From JBGOUV01 sp041477815 (GTDB lineage: Bacteria; Acidobacteriota; Terriglobia; Bryobacterales; JACQDG01), in contig JBGOUV010000100.1 of the NCBI GenBank assembly GCA_041477815.1, forward strand, positions 1-17,819: a DNA stretch of 17,819 nt, given 5' to 3'. The notes below the pieces were generated by a model, which was given only the letters and a program-made list of their open reading frames with translations, searched no databases and was not told the DNA's origin. A program made the position numbers and the translations under genes. Of this stretch, positions 5,625 to 12,592 are shown piece after piece. How positions within the stretch are numbered: the first letter of the stretch is position 1; each line of letters opens with the position of its first letter.

Positions 5625-7775
5625 ATGTACCGTCAAATACTGGCAGGGATTCTGGTGATGGCGGCTCCGGCGCTGTTAGCCCAGGGTGAAGCGGGGCGCG
5701 GGGTCGCGCGGGTGAGTTTGGTCAATGGCGATGTCACCATACAGCGCGGAGATTCGGGCGACTGGATAGCGGCGGCGGTGAATGCGCCGCTGGTCAGCGG
5801 CGACCGGGTTTTCGCGGCGCGGGCGTCTCGGGCGGAGGTACAGCTCGACCATTCGAATTTTGTCCGGCTGGGCGAGGACACCGAGGTCAAGATGGCGGAC
5901 CTGGAGAACGGCAGATTTCAGGTCCAGGTATCAAAAGGGATCATAACCTACCGGATCCTGCGGGAGTCCACGGGGCAGGTGGAGATCAACACGCCGGCGG
6001 TGGCCGTGCGGCCGCTGGGGCGCGGGTCCTATCGCATCGAGGTGCAGGAGAACGGCGAGACCCAGATCACGGCGCGGGACGGTGAGGCGGAGATTTATGC
6101 GGGCCAGGGAACGGAGCGTCTGCGAGAAGGCCGGACGCTCATCGCGCGCCTGGGACCGCAGGACCGGGCGGTGGAAGTGCAGGAGATCCGGGCGGCCGGT
6201 GGCGACGATTGGGACCGCTGGAACGAGCGCCGGGATAAACAGATGAGCGAGGCGCGGAGCAACCGGTACGTCCACTCCAGCGTGTGGGGCGTGGAGGATC
6301 TGGACTCCTATGGGTCCTGGCGCGACGTGGATGGATCCGGGGCCGGCTGGTTTCCGAACCAGGTATCTGTCGGATGGTCGCCCTATAGCAATGGCCGGTG
6401 GGTCTGGGTGGATTACTACGGGTGGACCTGGCTGGGATACGAGCCGTGGGGCTGGGCGCCCTATCACTGGGGCCGCTGGAGCCACCATGACCGGTTTGGG
6501 TGGGGATGGTATCCGGGCTCTGCTTATACGCGTGATTACTGGTCCCCGGCGCTGGTGGGATTCTTCGGCTGGGGCGGCCGGGGCGGCGGCGTGGGGATCG
6601 GGTTCGGGTACGGCAACGTGGGCTGGGTGCCACTGGCGCGGGGCGAGCGGTTCTATCCGTGGTACGGTCGCGGCAGCTACGGGCGCGGGCGGGCAGGCTA
6701 CCTCGACAACAGTGTCAATATCACCAATGTCACGAACATCCGCAACGTCTATCGCAACGCCGGGGTGAACGGCGGGATGGTGTCGGTGAATACCGAGGAC
6801 TTCGCCCGCGGCCGGGTGACGAATCCGCGGCGGGTGAGCGTGGCCGACGTGGGAAATGCCGGGCAGATCCGCGGGCTGGTGCCGGTGGTGCCGGAGCAGG
6901 AGAGTTTGCGGCTCAGCGACCGGTCGGTGCGGGCCACGCCGCGGACCCAGGGCCGGGACCGCTTCATGACGCGGCAGCCGCCGGCGGCCGTGGAGCGGGT
7001 GCCGTTCAACGAGCAGCGCCAGCAGATCGAGCGGTCGGTGCGCAGCGCCGGCGGACCGGACAGAAGGCGCGAGGGCGGCTTGGAGGCCGGTGCCTCGCCG
7101 GCAGCCGCTGGTCCGGCATCGCCGTCGGTTCGCGCGGTGGCGCCTCAGCAGTCCGACGGAAACGGCTGGAGACGCTTCGGCGATGAACGCCGGGCGGTGG
7201 TGACCCCTCAGAATACGGACCGTCCCGCGGAGCAGCCGAATGGATGGCGCCGGATGGGACAGGAGCGGCGACCGGAAATGCCGGCGGCGCAGTCGGGCGA
7301 CGTCGTGGTGGTGCGGCCGCAGAGCACCGATCGTGGCGTGAATCGGAGCGGTTCCTCGGGGCGGCTGGGTGAAGAGCGCCGGGCAGAGCCGCAGTCTGTG
7401 TCGCCCGCGCCAGCGCCGGAGCGCCGCCGGGAGATGGAGATGCAGCGCTTCCCCGCCCCGGCGCGGGAGCGCAGCGAGCCGCGCGCCGAGCCGAGGCAAG
7501 AGCAGCAGCGGGTGGCCCCCCGCGCGCGCGAGCAGAGCTGGGTCGGCGGCAGTGGTGGTGGCGGCAGGCAGATCGAATTGAACCGGCCGATCGTGGTCCC
7601 GCGCGCGCGCCAGGAGAGTAGCGGTGGTGGCGGTGGCGCACGCATGAGCGCGCCGCCGCCTTCGCGTGGCGATGGGGGCGGGCGCTCGGTGGACCGCAGT
7701 GGTGGCGGTGGTGACGGCGGCGGTGGCCGGTCGGCGGAGCGTGGTGGTGGCGGAGGCGGGCGCAGCCGGCACTAA
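5625..7775 (+). CDS. secreted FecR/DUF6600 domain protein with low-complexity tail
   Basis: The 716-residue product opens with a signal peptide (hydrophobic 5-18, cleavage near LLAQ). Residues about 25-150 form a FecR-like beta domain (GDVTIQRGDSGDW, GDRVFAARASRAEVQ, INTPAVAVRPLGRGSYRI). Residues about 215-345 are the Trp/Tyr/Gly-rich DUF6600 region (SSVWGVEDLDSYGSWRDV, WAPYHWGRW). From about residue 430 the sequence is rich in Arg, Pro, Gln and Gly, with an imperfect 'NGWRR-G-ERR' repeat at about 513, 539 and 577, and ends in Gly runs and GRSRH. This architecture is common in Acidobacteriota; FecR domains in other bacteria sense signals at the envelope, but no sigma factor or TonB receptor gene is next to it here. 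GGCGGAGG just upstream of the ATG is a good ribosome binding site. A strong terminator follows. Confidence 0.85.
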   Translation: MYRQILAGILVMAAPALLAQGEAGRGVARVSLVNGDVTIQRGDSGDWIAAAVNAPLVSGDRVFAARASRAEVQLDHSNFVRLGEDTEVKMADLENGRFQVQVSKGIITYRILRESTGQVEINTPAVAVRPLGRGSYRIEVQENGETQITARDGEAEIYAGQGTERLREGRTLIARLGPQDRAVEVQEIRAAGGDDWDRWNERRDKQMSEARSNRYVHSSVWGVEDLDSYGSWRDVDGSGAGWFPNQVSVGWSPYSNGRWVWVDYYGWTWLGYEPWGWAPYHWGRWSHHDRFGWGWYPGSAYTRDYWSPALVGFFGWGGRGGGVGIGFGYGNVGWVPLARGERFYPWYGRGSYGRGRAGYLDNSVNITNVTNIRNVYRNAGVNGGMVSVNTEDFARGRVTNPRRVSVADVGNAGQIRGLVPVVPEQESLRLSDRSVRATPRTQGRDRFMTRQPPAAVERVPFNEQRQQIERSVRSAGGPDRRREGGLEAGASPAAAGPASPSVRAVAPQQSDGNGWRRFGDERRAVVTPQNTDRPAEQPNGWRRMGQERRPEMPAAQSGDVVVVRPQSTDRGVNRSGSSGRLGEERRAEPQSVSPAPAPERRREMEMQRFPAPARERSEPRAEPRQEQQRVAPRAREQSWVGGSGGGGRQIELNRPIVVPRARQESSGGGGGARMSAPPPSRGDGGGRSVDRSGGGGDGGGGRSAERGGGGGGRSRH

Positions 7776-7804
7776 AGGATTCTCTCTCCTTGCTTCTTCC
7801 CTCT

Positions 7805-7836
7805 GGGCCCGGCGTAGACTGCCGGGCCCTTTTTTT
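7805..7836 (+). terminator. Rho-independent terminator after the FecR/DUF6600 gene
   Basis: GGGCCCGGC (7805-7813) pairs perfectly with GCCGGGCCC (7821-7829) around a seven-base loop and is followed by seven T residues (7830-7836). It is a textbook intrinsic terminator 29 bases after the stop codon. Confidence 0.95.
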
Positions 7837-7843
7837 GTCGCGC

Positions 7844-7864
7844 CTTGGGACGCTGCGTCCCAAG
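7844..7864. repeat. perfect 10-bp inverted repeat with one-base spacer
   Basis: CTTGGGACGC, one T, then GCGTCCCAAG. It sits between the terminator and the recombinase-like gene, about 94 bases before that gene's ATG. It could be a protein-binding operator, a dispersed repeat unit or part of a hairpin. A four-base GGCC pair follows nearby. Confidence 0.6.
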
Positions 7865-7957
7865 AGCGGACGCTTGGCCTCCGGCCGTTTGTTGAACGTA
7901 AAGGACTTATCGTGGTAACCGGATTGCCGAACTCAGCGACGGGGAGGAGTGTCTGCT

Positions 7958-8380
7958 ATGGCGAAGCTGGTGCGAGAACGCGAGGTGCTGGCGGCGCCGC
8001 CGGGGCCGGAGTACTGGTCGTCGCGGCTGGCGGCGGGCTGGAGCTTGCGGGCCGTCGAATGGGTCCGGGAAGTGGAAACAGAAGGCGAGGAGGTCCGGGC
8101 GTTTGCGGAGGTTCCCTTCGGCCTCCAAGTGGCGGGCGACTGCTCGCATCTGGAAGAGAACGGGACGGAGAAGCAGGCGCTGATCCTGATGCTGGACCTG
8201 ATTCGTCAGGACGAGCCTTTGTCCCGGGTGGCGGAGGCAATGAATCGGCGGGGGTTCCGGACACGGCAAGGCAGGAAATGGGGAATTGAATCGGTGTTTC
8301 AGATGCTGCCCCGGCTGATCGAGGCGGGCCCGGGCATTCTGTCGAGCCGGGAGTGGGAACTGCGGGGGCTTAGTAGGTAA
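7958..8380 (+). CDS. small protein with a serine-recombinase-type helix-turn-helix
   Basis: This is a 140-residue protein. The C-terminal half (ALILMLDLIRQDEPLSRVAEA then NRRGFRTRQGRKW, ending FQMLPRLIEAG) resembles the 'Recombinase' helix-turn-helix domain found after the catalytic domain of large serine recombinases, where 'NRRG-RTR-G--W' is typical. The N-terminal half has no Ser-recombinase catalytic motif (no YxRxS), so it cannot cut DNA by itself. It is probably a DNA-binding protein of a type common in this phylum, or a domesticated remnant. GGGGAGGAG lies about 10 bases before the ATG; a GTG at 7949 in frame would overlap that ribosome binding site, so the ATG is chosen. The preceding terminator and inverted repeat suggest independent expression. 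Confidence 0.6.
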   Translation: MAKLVREREVLAAPPGPEYWSSRLAAGWSLRAVEWVREVETEGEEVRAFAEVPFGLQVAGDCSHLEENGTEKQALILMLDLIRQDEPLSRVAEAMNRRGFRTRQGRKWGIESVFQMLPRLIEAGPGILSSREWELRGLSR

Positions 8381-8409
8381 ACTAACGCAGGACTCGGGGG
8401 GCAGGCATC

Positions 8410-8415
8410 TATAAT
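8410..8415 (+). promoter_or_regulatory. perfect -10 box (TATAAT) before a decayed gene
   Basis: TATAAT is followed by six bases and then CTG at 8422, where the related signal peptide would begin. This is the same spacing as at 2072/2084. The ATG at 8414 lies within the -10 box and cannot be a usual start for a transcript from it. No good -35 box is visible. Confidence 0.5.
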
Positions 8416-8421
8416 GTCTCC

Positions 8422-8960
8422 CTGCGCAAACTCATCCCCCCCCACGATTCTCCTGCTGCTCTCCGCTGCTCTGGTGCTGCTCTCGATTCTCGGGGACCGT
8501 CGCGTCTCGGCCCAAGGGCAGCCGCCCGTTAATTGTCACCAACCCGACCGGCCCCGTCCCCGTGACCGGACAGGTGACCTTCTCCGGAGAGCATGGCCAT
8601 CCATTGCCGGTGACCGCGAACCAGACAGGCCCGTGGTCGGTGGGCGTCGGCAACACTTCAACCAGCCCACTATTCGTACGCAATATCGGGAACGCCACGG
8701 GTCAGCCGTTCAAGTTGAGTGGGGATGCATCTTTCGCCTCCACGGCCGCGCACCAGAGCGCTTCCGCAACTTCTTTCGATCCGGAGACGCGACAGGATCG
8801 GGTGGTGATGGACCTGGAGCGGCGGCCGTTTCACTCGGGGCCGTCCCTGGCGCCGGACGGGAAGTCGTTCCGTATACACCAGGTGGACTCCAGTGATACC
8901 GACAACCGTCGTCCACCGCCGGTCAGCCCGATTGCCCAGAAAGTACCCTCCCACGGGTAA
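8422..8960 (+). pseudogene. frameshifted secreted protein gene of Solibacter type
   Basis: Protein-like sequence runs through this region but changes frame several times. A peptide LRKLIPP from CTG 8422 continues as a hydrophobic signal segment (TILLLLSAALVLLS) only if one C is removed from the run of eight C at 8436-8443. The next part (QPPVN) joins the following (VTNPTGPVPVTGQVTFSGEH) only if one T is removed at 8533-8534. A further stretch with Gly/Asn-Thr-Ser-rich sequence (GPWSVGVGNTSTSPLFVRN) follows, then frame signals become mixed after about 8720. Near 8905, PTTVVHR appears in one frame and PVSPIAQKVPSHG just after it in another, ending at TAA 8958-8960. The start codon is also CTG instead of ATG. 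The parts resemble small secreted Solibacter proteins of unknown function. Several independent lesions argue for a pseudogene rather than one sequencing error. Confidence 0.6.
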
Positions 8961-8964
8961 GGCA

Positions 8965-9149
8965 ACTGCGGCCCGGTGACACCACCGTGACCTGCATGTC
9001 CTTGGCCAGTTCTACCACCTGCAAGGGCCAGGTGTCTTTTGTTGAGGAGAGGCAAGGATCGGCGGGGTGTGCTGGCACTCTTCCAGCATCCGGTAGGTCT
9101 TGCCAACGAGGGCGGCATAGCCGAGGAAGACCTTCAGCTTGCCTCTTCG
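8965..9149 (-). pseudogene. remnant of a KdpD-like sensor gene (internal deletion and frameshift)
   Basis: Directly after the rhaT stop and in the same frame, the minus strand encodes RRGKLKVFLGYAALVGKTYR followed by MLEECQ. This is the P-loop region of the KdpD N-terminal domain, with Ala-Leu-Val-Gly-Lys-Thr in place of the usual Gly-Val-Gly-Lys-Thr pattern. About 20 codons later this frame stops. Another frame then gives VVELAKDMQVTVV, which matches the end of the universal-stress (Usp) domain of KdpD. The roughly 200 residues expected between the two motifs are missing, so the gene has lost its middle and is out of frame. No function is expected. Confidence 0.6.
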
Positions 9150-9161
9150 CCGGGGGAGGCT

Positions 9162-10223
9162 TCACTTGGCCGAGCTCCCGATGTAGTTGCCGTAGCCGAC
9201 GATGACCGTCGAGCCTATCAGCAAGATCAGGCCGAGGGTCAATAACCGCAGCGTGCGGCGGCCAGCGCCCTTCCATTCGTGCAGGCCGATGCCCCAGAGA
9301 GTGCTGAAGATGATAATGCTGGCCATGTGCAGGGTCCAACTGGAGAACTTGTAGGCGCCCATCTGGGTCTCACCCATCGTGTAGAAGAAGAACTGCAGGT
9401 ACCAGGTGGTTCCGGCCAGCGCGCAGAAAAGGTAATTCGCCAGCCTGGGGACGCCGGCTGCGGAACGGAGGTACTGGCGGCCGGTCTTGTTCCGGAGGTG
9501 GAGCGCCGCACACCAGACGAAGTTGGTGGTGAAGCCGCCGAGCAGCACCACCACCAGCACCGGCAGACCTTGCCACAAGGTGGCGGTGCCGTGCCGGAGG
9601 GTGATCCGCTTGATGGGGTCTCCGGCGGCCAGGCCGTAGGAGAAGCAGGCGCTCATCACACCCGAGAAAGTCGCCACCAGCAGACCCTTCCGGAGGTTGA
9701 ATTCCTTCACCACCGCCTGCTTCTGCTCGGCGGACAATTCCCGCTCCTTGGACATGCCAGCGAGTCCGGCGACCCCGATGCCCAGCAGGCACACGGCGAT
9801 TCCCGCCAGAATCACCTGGCCGGAAGTGGTCCCCAGCACCCGGCCGGCAAACTCGCCCCGGAAGATCGGGGGCATCAGCGTGCCGAACGCGGCGCAGTAG
9901 CCTAAGGCCACAGCCATGCCCAGTGACATCCCGAGGTAGCGCATGGTCAGCCCAAAGGTGAGGCCTCCCAGGCCCCACAGCACCCCGAATAGATAGCACC
10001 AGGACAAATCGGTGGAGGAGGCTTCCCGCAGAACCAGCAGCAGGTCGTTGGTCATGAGGAGGCCCAGGGTCCAGGGGGCGATGATCCAACTGAAGAATCC
10101 GCCGGCCAGCCAGTAGGTCTCCCAAGCCCAGCCCTTGACCCCCCGGTAGGGGACATAGAAGCTGCCGGAGGCCAAGCCGCCCAGCCAGTGAAACAAAACG
10201 CCCAGCGCCGGATGAGGTGTCAT
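9162..10223 (-). CDS. rhaT: L-rhamnose/H+ symporter RhaT
   Basis: This is an inner-membrane sugar/proton symporter of the RhaT family in the drug/metabolite transporter superfamily, which imports L-rhamnose. The 353-residue product is about the length of E. coli RhaT (344) and has about ten hydrophobic segments. Its opening (FHWLGGLASGSFYVPYRGVK, then WAWETYWLAGGFFSWIIAPW) follows the conserved RhaT N-terminus closely. Later conserved pieces include GVMSACFSYGLAAG and MGETQMGAYKFSSWTLHMA. The ATG at 10223 overlaps the stop of the upstream small Usp-type gene as ATGA, so translation is probably coupled; the reading frame is open further upstream but without RhaT homology. Two sugar isomerase/epimerase genes upstream on the same strand fit sugar use. 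KdpD-like remnants flank it on both sides. Specificity for rhamnose is by family only. Confidence 0.88.
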   Translation of the reverse strand: MTPHPALGVLFHWLGGLASGSFYVPYRGVKGWAWETYWLAGGFFSWIIAPWTLGLLMTNDLLLVLREASSTDLSWCYLFGVLWGLGGLTFGLTMRYLGMSLGMAVALGYCAAFGTLMPPIFRGEFAGRVLGTTSGQVILAGIAVCLLGIGVAGLAGMSKERELSAEQKQAVVKEFNLRKGLLVATFSGVMSACFSYGLAAGDPIKRITLRHGTATLWQGLPVLVVVLLGGFTTNFVWCAALHLRNKTGRQYLRSAAGVPRLANYLFCALAGTTWYLQFFFYTMGETQMGAYKFSSWTLHMASIIIFSTLWGIGLHEWKGAGRRTLRLLTLGLILLIGSTVIVGYGNYIGSSAK

Positions 10224-10612
10224 GGAGTGGGGGAGTGGAGAAAGATGCGCTGGTCCATGCCGTCCGCTTCGAGGATGAGCCGCTCCACGGGATTGGCCCG
10301 GAAGCGGCTCCAGCATCCCGTCCGCCGGCTGTGGCCCCCGAAGATCTGAGTGATACCATGTTGGGCGGTGAATGGCAGGAGGGCCCCGATGGGGTCCTCG
10401 CCGTGGAGAACCTCGACCTGCGCCTGGGCTTCCCGGGCCCGGCTCAGATTCTGGCCGAGGACCTGCCGGTCGGCGGGAGCGAGGTTGTCCTGCCGGACGC
10501 AGACCACTTGGAGATCGCCGTGAAACCGGTCGGCTTGGCGGCGGCCGCGATGAATCATCACTTGCTGCAGGAGTAGCTCCGGACTGGGCCGGCGATGTTC
10601 TGATTCGGGCAC
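10220..10612 (-). CDS. mini KdpD-derived universal-stress-type protein, coupled to rhaT
   Basis: The 130-residue product begins MPESEHRRPSPELLLQQV, like the very N-terminus of KdpD-like sensor proteins. It then passes directly into a complete-looking Usp-type domain (MIHRGRRQADRFHGDLQVVC, REAQAQVEVLHGEDP, HGITQIFGGHSRRTG, RFRANPVERLILEADGMD). The KdpD domain with its P-loop, normally between these parts, is absent with the frame kept, so this appears to be an in-frame internal deletion. Start is GTG at 10612; its stop (TGA, 10220-10222) overlaps the rhaT ATG. It would be a cytosolic protein that might sense or regulate the transporter, as suggested by the coupling, or simply a non-functional leftover whose translation still drives rhaT. 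No histidine kinase part is present. Confidence 0.65.
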   Translation of the reverse strand: MPESEHRRPSPELLLQQVMIHRGRRQADRFHGDLQVVCVRQDNLAPADRQVLGQNLSRAREAQAQVEVLHGEDPIGALLPFTAQHGITQIFGGHSRRTGCWSRFRANPVERLILEADGMDQRIFLHSPTP

Positions 10613-10629
10613 GGGTCGGTCTGGACTTT

Positions 10630-10635
10630 ATTATC
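10630..10635 (-). promoter_or_regulatory. possible -10 box (GATAAT) for the Usp-rhaT operon
   Basis: On the minus strand GATAAT lies 17 bases before the GTG at 10612, in the 155-base gap after the epimerase gene. No clear -35 box is seen. The same gap also contains a short GC hairpin (GCCCGG/CCGGGC near 10732-10747) without a T run. Confidence 0.35.
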
Positions 10636-10767
10636 CTCCACCAGCAGTCGCCAGTGGCCGGTGAGGGCTGGGATGATGCGGCGGCGGGACCCGCGTCGTC
10701 GCGCTCCAGCTTCTCGTCGCGCGCCCGGTACGCCGGGCCCCTCCTCCCCCCTGCAACTGCTCCAGAG

Positions 10768-11700
10768 TCACCGGCTCCTCCGGAACCACTCCAACGTCTG
10801 CCGCAACCCCTCCTCGAATCCCACCTCCGGCTCGTACCACAAATCCCGCCGCGCCGCCGTGATGTCCGCCTGCGAATCCCGCACATCCCCAGCCCGCGGC
10901 GGGTCGTACACCGGCGCAATCTCCACCCCCTCCAACTTCTGGAGCAGCCCCCACGTCTGGTTCAAGGTAATCCGCGCGCCCACCCCACCGTTGTACATCT
11001 TCCCCGCCGCGCCCGCCGCGCCCGCCGCCTTCTTGCATAGCTGCACGATGTTGTCCACGTAGGTAAAGTCCCGCGACTGCTCCCCATCCCCGTAGATCAC
11101 CGGCGCCCGCCGCGCCAGCACCGCCGCGCAGAACACCGAAATCACCCCCGAGTACGGCGAGCCCGGGTCCTGGCGCGGCCCGAACACGTTGAAGAACCGC
11201 AGCGCCACCGTCTCCAGGCCGTATACCTCGGTAAATACCCTGGCGTAGTACTCACCCACCAGCTTCTGCACCGCGTAGGGCGACTTCGGACTGGCCGGCA
11301 TGGTCTCGACCTTCGGCAGCGTGGGCGTGTCCCCGTACGCCGAGGACGACGCCGCATACACCACCCGCCGCACCCCGCACCGCTGGGCCGCCAGCAGCAC
11401 CTGGAAGGTCCCATCGATATTGACGGTGTGCGCCAGCTCCGGCTCGCTGATCGACCGCGGCACGGACGGAATCGCCGCCAGGTGATACACCACCTCAGCG
11501 CCGCGCAGCAGCCGCTCCATCGCGGCGTAGTCCCGGATATCCGCCTGCTGCATGTCCACCGGGACGCCGTCGAGGTTGGACCGCTTCCCGGTGCTCAGAT
11601 TGTCCACCACCACGATCGAGCCAACCGCGCCCTCGGCCGCCAGGCTCCTCACCAAAGCCGAGCCGATGAAGCCCGCGCCGCCGGTAACCACCACTCTCAT
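10768..11700 (-). CDS. NAD-dependent sugar-nucleotide epimerase/dehydratase
   Basis: This is a 310-residue extended short-chain dehydrogenase of the GalE/WbpP type, which interconverts UDP-sugars in the cytosol, probably for polysaccharide or glycoconjugate synthesis. The NAD-binding GGAGFIG is at residues 7-13. The catalytic Ser region is AASSSAYG (116-123), and Y142 and K146 form the YxxxK motif. Also typical are FFNVFGPRQDP (169-179) and GDGEQSRDFTYVDN (204-217). Length is typical for the family. An Ala-Ala-Gly triplet repeat at about 225-233 is unusual and comes from a GCC/GCG-rich DNA repeat. Its ATG overlaps the stop of the upstream TIM-barrel gene as ATGA, so the two are one translationally coupled operon. 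Exact substrate cannot be read from sequence; UDP-glucose or UDP-N-acetylglucosamine 4-epimerase are the best guesses. Confidence 0.85.
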   Translation of the reverse strand: MRVVVTGGAGFIGSALVRSLAAEGAVGSIVVVDNLSTGKRSNLDGVPVDMQQADIRDYAAMERLLRGAEVVYHLAAIPSVPRSISEPELAHTVNIDGTFQVLLAAQRCGVRRVVYAASSSAYGDTPTLPKVETMPASPKSPYAVQKLVGEYYARVFTEVYGLETVALRFFNVFGPRQDPGSPYSGVISVFCAAVLARRAPVIYGDGEQSRDFTYVDNIVQLCKKAAGAAGAAGKMYNGGVGARITLNQTWGLLQKLEGVEIAPVYDPPRAGDVRDSQADITAARRDLWYEPEVGFEEGLRQTLEWFRRSR

Positions 11701-12533
11701 GAGAGCTGCGCGATCTGGTCCCGCAGGTACGCCCCGGCCTCGGTGACGATCTTCCCGGCCCCCGGCTGGAAGTCGAACACCTCCATGGACACCCAGCCGC
11801 CGTAGCCCCGGTTCCGCAGCACCTGCAACACCGGCCGGAAGTCGTGCCCGCCGCCGGGCCGCGGATGGGAGCCGTCCATCTCGTTGACGTGAATGTGCCG
11901 GATGATATCGAAGTGCCGGTCCACCAGCGTCTCGTGCGGCTCGGTCTCATCAATGGCATTGTGCGAATCATACATGGTCCGCACCGCCGGACTGCCGATG
12001 CGGGCCACCATCGCGGCCGCCTCGTCGAGCGAAAGCAGCACGTCGGTCTGCTCGGGCGACAACGGCTCCAGACAAACCGTCACCCCGCGCTCCGCGGCCC
12101 GCGGCGCCACCCCGGCAATCCCCTCCTCGAACCGCCGCGTCGCCTCGGCCGGGGTGGAGCCGCCGGTCGAGCTGCGCTGCTTCGGAGACCCGAACACCAT
12201 CACCCCGCGCGGCCCCAGGTCGGCGCACAGGTCCACCAGGCCGGCCACGTACTCCCAGCTCCGGCGGCGCACGGCGGCGTCGGGCGTGGTGACGTGCAAC
12301 CCCGCCGGCCCCACCATCAGCCAGTGCAGCCCCACGAACTCGAGACCCTCGCCGGCGACGATCTCCCGGACTTCCTGCCGCCGCGGGGCGCTCAGCGTGG
12401 TGGCGTCCTCGGCCAGGGTGAAGGGGGCGAACTCAATGCCGGTCCACCCCGCCTGCTTCAACATCCGGCACGACTGGGCCAGATCGGCCTTCTCGAACAC
12501 CTCATTGCATACGGCCAGCCGGAAGTCGGACAT
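11697..12533 (-). CDS. TIM-barrel sugar (phosphate) isomerase/epimerase
   Basis: This 278-residue protein belongs to the AP-endonuclease-2-like TIM-barrel superfamily (sugar phosphate isomerase/epimerase), which includes D-tagatose/D-psicose 3-epimerases. The divalent metal ligands can be placed at E156 (VCLEPLSP), D189 (MYDSHN), H215 (RHIHVNEMDG) and E251 (SMEVFDF). No signal peptide, so it is cytosolic. It is the first gene of a two-gene unit, overlapping the epimerase gene by four bases. A TATACT box lies 16 bases before its ATG. Presence near rhaT suggests work on a sugar or sugar acid, but the substrate is not known. A divergent gene on the other strand encodes another enzyme of the same superfamily with a Tat leader. 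Confidence 0.82.
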   Translation of the reverse strand: MSDFRLAVCNEVFEKADLAQSCRMLKQAGWTGIEFAPFTLAEDATTLSAPRRQEVREIVAGEGLEFVGLHWLMVGPAGLHVTTPDAAVRRRSWEYVAGLVDLCADLGPRGVMVFGSPKQRSSTGGSTPAEATRRFEEGIAGVAPRAAERGVTVCLEPLSPEQTDVLLSLDEAAAMVARIGSPAVRTMYDSHNAIDETEPHETLVDRHFDIIRHIHVNEMDGSHPRPGGGHDFRPVLQVLRNRGYGGWVSMEVFDFQPGAGKIVTEAGAYLRDQIAQLS

Positions 12534-12549
12534 AGTCGAGACGTTTCGG

Positions 12550-12555
12550 AGTATA
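12550..12555 (-). promoter_or_regulatory. -10 box (TATACT) of the minus-strand isomerase operon
   Basis: TATACT (minus strand) is 16 bases before the ATG at 12533. It sits in a 59-base divergent intergenic region with the plus-strand -10 box at 12578-12583, so the two promoters lie nearly back to back. No convincing -35 boxes are seen. Confidence 0.4.
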
Positions 12556-12577
12556 CCGTAACCGCCGCCGCGTGCGC

Positions 12578-12583
12578 TATGAT
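12578..12583 (+). promoter_or_regulatory. -10 box (TATGAT) of the Tat-exported isomerase gene
   Basis: TATGAT is nine bases before the ATG at 12593. The transcript would have at most a few untranslated bases, again close to leaderless. There is no room for a Shine-Dalgarno sequence. Confidence 0.4.
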
Positions 12584-12592
12584 GATCCTGCT

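Noticed and set aside
5931..7772. 613-codon minus-strand open frame opposite the FecR/DUF6600 gene
   Set aside because: Its translation is a low-complexity Pro/Ala/His/Arg mixture. The plus-strand product has a signal peptide and recognisable domains and is followed by a perfect terminator.
7844..7864. start of a CRISPR array
   Set aside because: The repeat occurs once only, and no regularly spaced repeats were seen in the window.
8436..8443. C8 tract as a phase-variation switch of an active gene
   Set aside because: At least one more single-base lesion downstream and a CTG in place of ATG would still break the gene, so decay is the simpler reading.
10224..10919. N-terminal extension of rhaT, since its frame stays open far upstream
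   Set aside because: The RhaT-like sequence begins at the ATG at 10223, and the upstream part lies over the Usp-type gene in another frame with no homology.
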